Below, in pieces: positions 39,749-40,184 of a stretch of DNA of 40,184 nucleotides. The first letter of the stretch is position 1, and each line of letters starts with the position of its first letter. The position numbers and the translations under genes are program-made. Source of the stretch: Aestuariivita sp964402685. GTDB lineage: Bacteria; Pseudomonadota; Alphaproteobacteria; Rhodobacterales; Rhodobacteraceae. The notes beneath the pieces are model-generated. The model was not told the origin of the DNA. It did not search any database and saw nothing but the letters and a program-made list of their open reading frames with translations. The DNA lies in assembly GCA_964402685.1 (NCBI GenBank), contig CAYODE010000014.1, forward strand, positions 1 to 40,184, read 5' to 3'.

Positions 39749-40184
39749 CACTTCTTCTCCTTCAGTTCTGAATAGAGATACGGGATCATGATCGCGGCGA
39801 TGGTCATCAACATGATTACGGCCGAGGACGCCCCGATACCCATCTGGTTTCGACTAAAGGTGTAAGAATACATGAACGTCGCGGGGAGCTCTGTCGCCCT
39901 GCCCGGACCGCCGCCCGTCATCGCGATGACGAGGTCGAAGGTTTTGATCGCAAGGTGCGCAAGGATCACAAATGCCGACAGGAATGCGGGTCGTAATTGC
40001 GGGATGATGATCCGGCGATACAGGTTCCAGTTCGACGCGCCGTCCATCTGAGCGGCTTTGAGAATTTCGTTATCAATTCCCCTCAAACCCGCGAGGAACA
40101 TTGCCATGACGAACCCGCTGGTTTGCCAGACCGCAGCGACAACGACCGTGTAAATCGCGAAATCACGGTTCTTTATCCAATCAA
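39748..40184 (-). CDS. Carbohydrate ABC transporter permease (MalF/UgpA-like), partial
   Basis: Reading leftwards, the frame is open at the right edge (in-frame from 40182), so the N-terminal part is missing; about 145 residues remain. Visible: VWQTSGFVMAMFLAGLRGID, the EAA loop KAAQMDGASNWNLYRRIIIP, FDLVIAMTGGGPGRATELP and two helices at the C-terminus. This is the MalF-type partner of the next permease. The operon's binding protein is presumably upstream, outside the window. Confidence 0.9.
   Translation of the reverse strand, partial: DWIKNRDFAIYTVVVAAVWQTSGFVMAMFLAGLRGIDNEILKAAQMDGASNWNLYRRIIIPQLRPAFLSAFVILAHLAIKTFDLVIAMTGGGPGRATELPATFMYSYTFSRNQMGIGASSAVIMLMTIAAIMIPYLYSELKEKK

Overview
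The window looks like a chromosomal or large-plasmid segment of a marine alphaproteobacterium, most probably Rhodobacterales (Roseobacter group). This rests on the gene families (FkbM/glycosyltransferase fusions, GlxA-type AraC regulator, paired ExbD proteins, DUF993, Dabb, tandem GMC oxidoreductases), the moderate-to-high GC, and two perfect CtrA-type boxes (TTAA-N7-TTAA). No rRNA, tRNA, insertion sequence, integrase or CRISPR array was seen. Product names are family-level judgements from reading protein motifs; no database search was run.

Layout. (1) 1-2285, minus strand: an NMT1/THI5-like ABC importer (binding protein, ATPase, partial permease), with an intrinsic terminator after the binding-protein gene. 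(2) 2623-4475, plus: an Alg14/Alg13-like split glycosyltransferase pair and a GT2 enzyme, i.e. surface-polysaccharide synthesis. (3) 4536-7089, minus: a CHASE/PAS-type hybrid-free histidine kinase and a CheY-like regulator, preceded by two CtrA-type boxes. (4) 7245-8508, minus: a CsgD/VpsT-like LuxR regulator overlapping a small HEPN-like protein. (5) 8509-9223: a 715-bp divergent control region rich in dyads and direct repeats. (6) 9224-16347, plus: the most interesting locus, with a 543-aa Gln-Gly/Asn-Gly/Gly-rich repeat protein, a 650-aa protein with five copies of a new-looking 20-residue motif, a type I secretion ATPase and an HlyD adaptor. (7) 16403-17743: a GST-like protein and a FlaR-like P-loop protein. 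(8) 17916-20924, plus: periplasmic protein-ExbB-ExbD-ExbD-TonB, all overlapping or nearly so. (9) 21067-28095: one unknown protein and three large modular glycosyltransferase/methyltransferase proteins. (10) 28173-31378: DUF1801-like protein, MBL-fold hydrolase divergent from an AraC/GlxA regulator, and a D-lyxose isomerase-like protein. (11) 31380-40184, minus: a LacI-regulated carbohydrate uptake and oxidation operon (two permeases, ATPase, GMC, SDR, GMC, Dabb, DUF993, LacI), cut by the right edge.

How it fits together. Regions 2-6 and 9 suggest a surface-attachment theme: polysaccharide and glycosyltransferase genes, a two-component pair possibly in the CtrA regulon, a biofilm-type LuxR regulator, and a dedicated type I exporter next to two unusual non-RTX repeat proteins. 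The best candidate for an undescribed system is 7245-16347: a CsgD-like regulator divergent from an exporter and two repeat proteins that could form an extracellular matrix or fibre. That function is inference; the repeat architecture and gene order are read directly from the sequence.
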